Source: Mucilaginibacter terrae | Lineage (GTDB): Bacteria > Bacteroidota > Bacteroidia > Sphingobacteriales > Sphingobacteriaceae | Length of the DNA: 64,000 nucleotides | Reading direction: 5' to 3' | NCBI RefSeq assembly: GCF_031951985.1 | Contig: NZ_JAVLVU010000001.1 | Span: 5,332,001 to 5,396,000, forward strand | The notes under the pieces: generated by a model | Told to the model about the DNA's origin: nothing | Database searches by the model: none | The model's input: the letters and a program-made list of their open reading frames with translations, nothing else | Shown: positions 63,286 through 64,000 of the stretch, one piece after another | How positions within the stretch are numbered: position 1 is the first letter of the stretch | How the letters are laid out: every line of letters starts with the position of its first letter | Translations under genes and position numbers: made by a program

Positions 63286-63319
63286 AATCCCCATCTATTA
63301 ATATCTATGGATGGGGATT
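63286..63319 (+). terminator. Hairpin after the ankyrin operon
   Basis: AATCCCCATC and GATGGGGATT form a 10-base-pair stem around a 14-base loop. It is followed by GCTTTT rather than a pure T run, so it is a probable but not certain terminator. Confidence 0.6.
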
Positions 63320-63407
63320 GCTTTTAAAAAGCAATGAAACTTTGTATTATTCAAGCACTTAACAATTGCACATAATTTGTAGTTTAGCGTTAACCAAAAC
63401 TTAAATT

Positions 63408-64000
63408 ATGTCTTCTTTTTTTAAAGTGCCGTTATTAATGGTAGCCTTGCTTTGCGTTGGTACGCTTTGGGCAAAACCCAAGGTCTTAATATTCAGCAAA
63501 ACGGCCGGTTTTCATCACAATTCAATTAAGCCCGGAATAGCGGCCATTCAACTGTTAGGCAAACAAAATGGTTTCGATACCGATACCACCACCGATGCCT
63601 CAAAGTTTACCTTCGATAATTTAAAGCAATACGCTGCTGTTGTATTTTTGAGTACCACCGGCGATGTGCTGAATGATGCCCAGCAAACCGAGTTTCAAAA
63701 ATATATACGCTCGGGCAAAGGTTACGTAGGCATACATGCCGCCACCGATACCGAGTTTGACTGGCCCTGGTACGGCGAGTTAGCAGGGGCTTACTTTAGC
63801 CAGCATCCTAAAATACAAGAGGCAGTTTTAAACGTAGTTGAACCCGCCAACGGATTTACCCAACACTTACCCGCCAAATGGACAAAAACCGATGAATGGT
63901 ATAACTTTAAATGGATATCAGACAAAATTCAAGTAGTACTTACCCTCGACGAAAGCAGCTATAGCGGCGGAACCAATGGTGCAAAGCATCCCATGAGCTG
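63408..64000 (+). CDS. ThuA-like domain protein (3' partial)
   Basis: The frame runs off the right edge of the window; 197 residues are visible. A signal peptide (SSFFKVPLLMVALLCVGTLW, cleavage probably after WA) is followed by VLIFSKTAGFHHNSIKPGI, VVFLSTTGDVLND, GKGYVGIHAATDTEFDWPWY and GAYFSQHPKI, typical of the trehalose-utilisation/ThuA family with a glutamine-amidotransferase-like fold. These secreted Bacteroidota proteins often sit with glycan-degrading or dehydrogenase domains, which may follow outside the window. Confidence 0.88.
   Translation, partial: MSSFFKVPLLMVALLCVGTLWAKPKVLIFSKTAGFHHNSIKPGIAAIQLLGKQNGFDTDTTTDASKFTFDNLKQYAAVVFLSTTGDVLNDAQQTEFQKYIRSGKGYVGIHAATDTEFDWPWYGELAGAYFSQHPKIQEAVLNVVEPANGFTQHLPAKWTKTDEWYNFKWISDKIQVVLTLDESSYSGGTNGAKHPMS

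Noticed and set aside
1..64000. tRNA or rRNA genes
   Set aside because: Scanning the intergenic regions by eye showed no cloverleaf with the conserved GGTTCGAATCC arm and no rRNA signatures; a dedicated search could still reveal one.

Overview
The window looks like chromosomal DNA of a Bacteroidota bacterium, most likely a Sphingobacteriaceae member close to Mucilaginibacter or Pedobacter. Supporting signs are: promoters of the form TTTG-N19-TAnnTTTG (before rpmH and the trp leader), few clear Shine-Dalgarno sequences, a single-chain alpha-beta branched-chain keto-acid dehydrogenase E1, a TonB-type outer-membrane receptor, DUF1573 and DUF5723 proteins, PAS-rich histidine kinases, and many short palindromic intergenic repeats. 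The genus is an inference; no 16S rRNA gene is present.

Layout. 1-8.6 kb: a one-direction surface-carbohydrate cluster (GT-B-like protein, SpsF-type cytidylyltransferase, split transketolase, class-III aminotransferase, SDR, KdsC-NeuB fusion, membrane hydroxylase with a frameshift, SMR-type membrane protein). Its contents suggest a CMP-activated ulosonic-acid-like sugar whose structure is not obvious. 8.6-16.8 kb: XRE regulator, htpG, a secreted protein, fused E1 dehydrogenase, DUF1573 protein, aminotransferase. 17-18.8 kb: two AT-rich orphan genes. 19-25.6 kb: signalling genes (GAF/PAS kinase with a divergent LuxR-type regulator, a degenerate receiver, an SSB-like protein, a sigma-54 activator). 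25.7-26.1 kb: RNase P RNA on the minus strand. 26.4-29 kb: tandem MFS exporters. 29.3-35.2 kb: outer-membrane receptor, membrane protein, LOG-family protein, sodium:solute symporter. 35.4-39.6 kb: recR, glycosyltransferase, two SDRs, Kir-type potassium channel.

39.7-43.7 kb: a trp operon headed by a 15-residue leader peptide with three consecutive Trp codons and an intrinsic terminator (a classical attenuator), followed by trpD, trpF, trpB and trpA. trpE, trpG and trpC are not in the window. 43.8-57.7 kb: mostly housekeeping genes (YrdC/Sua5 protein, PAS protein without an ATPase domain, rpoN, mscL, ChaN-like protein, rpmH-rnpA-yidD-tsaB, DUF5723 protein, a membrane-anchored protein, DUF423 protein, priA). 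57.7-64 kb: lipoprotein, PAS kinase with an extra C-terminal domain, a TPR-ankyrin-ankyrin operon whose last gene is frameshifted, and a ThuA-like gene that runs off the right edge.

The best candidates for new biology are the ulosonate-like sugar pathway with its SAF-less KdsC-NeuB fusion, and the trp attenuator attached to an incomplete trp operon. Two single-base frameshifts, both at GGGTAA, and several families of palindromic intergenic repeats also deserve a check.
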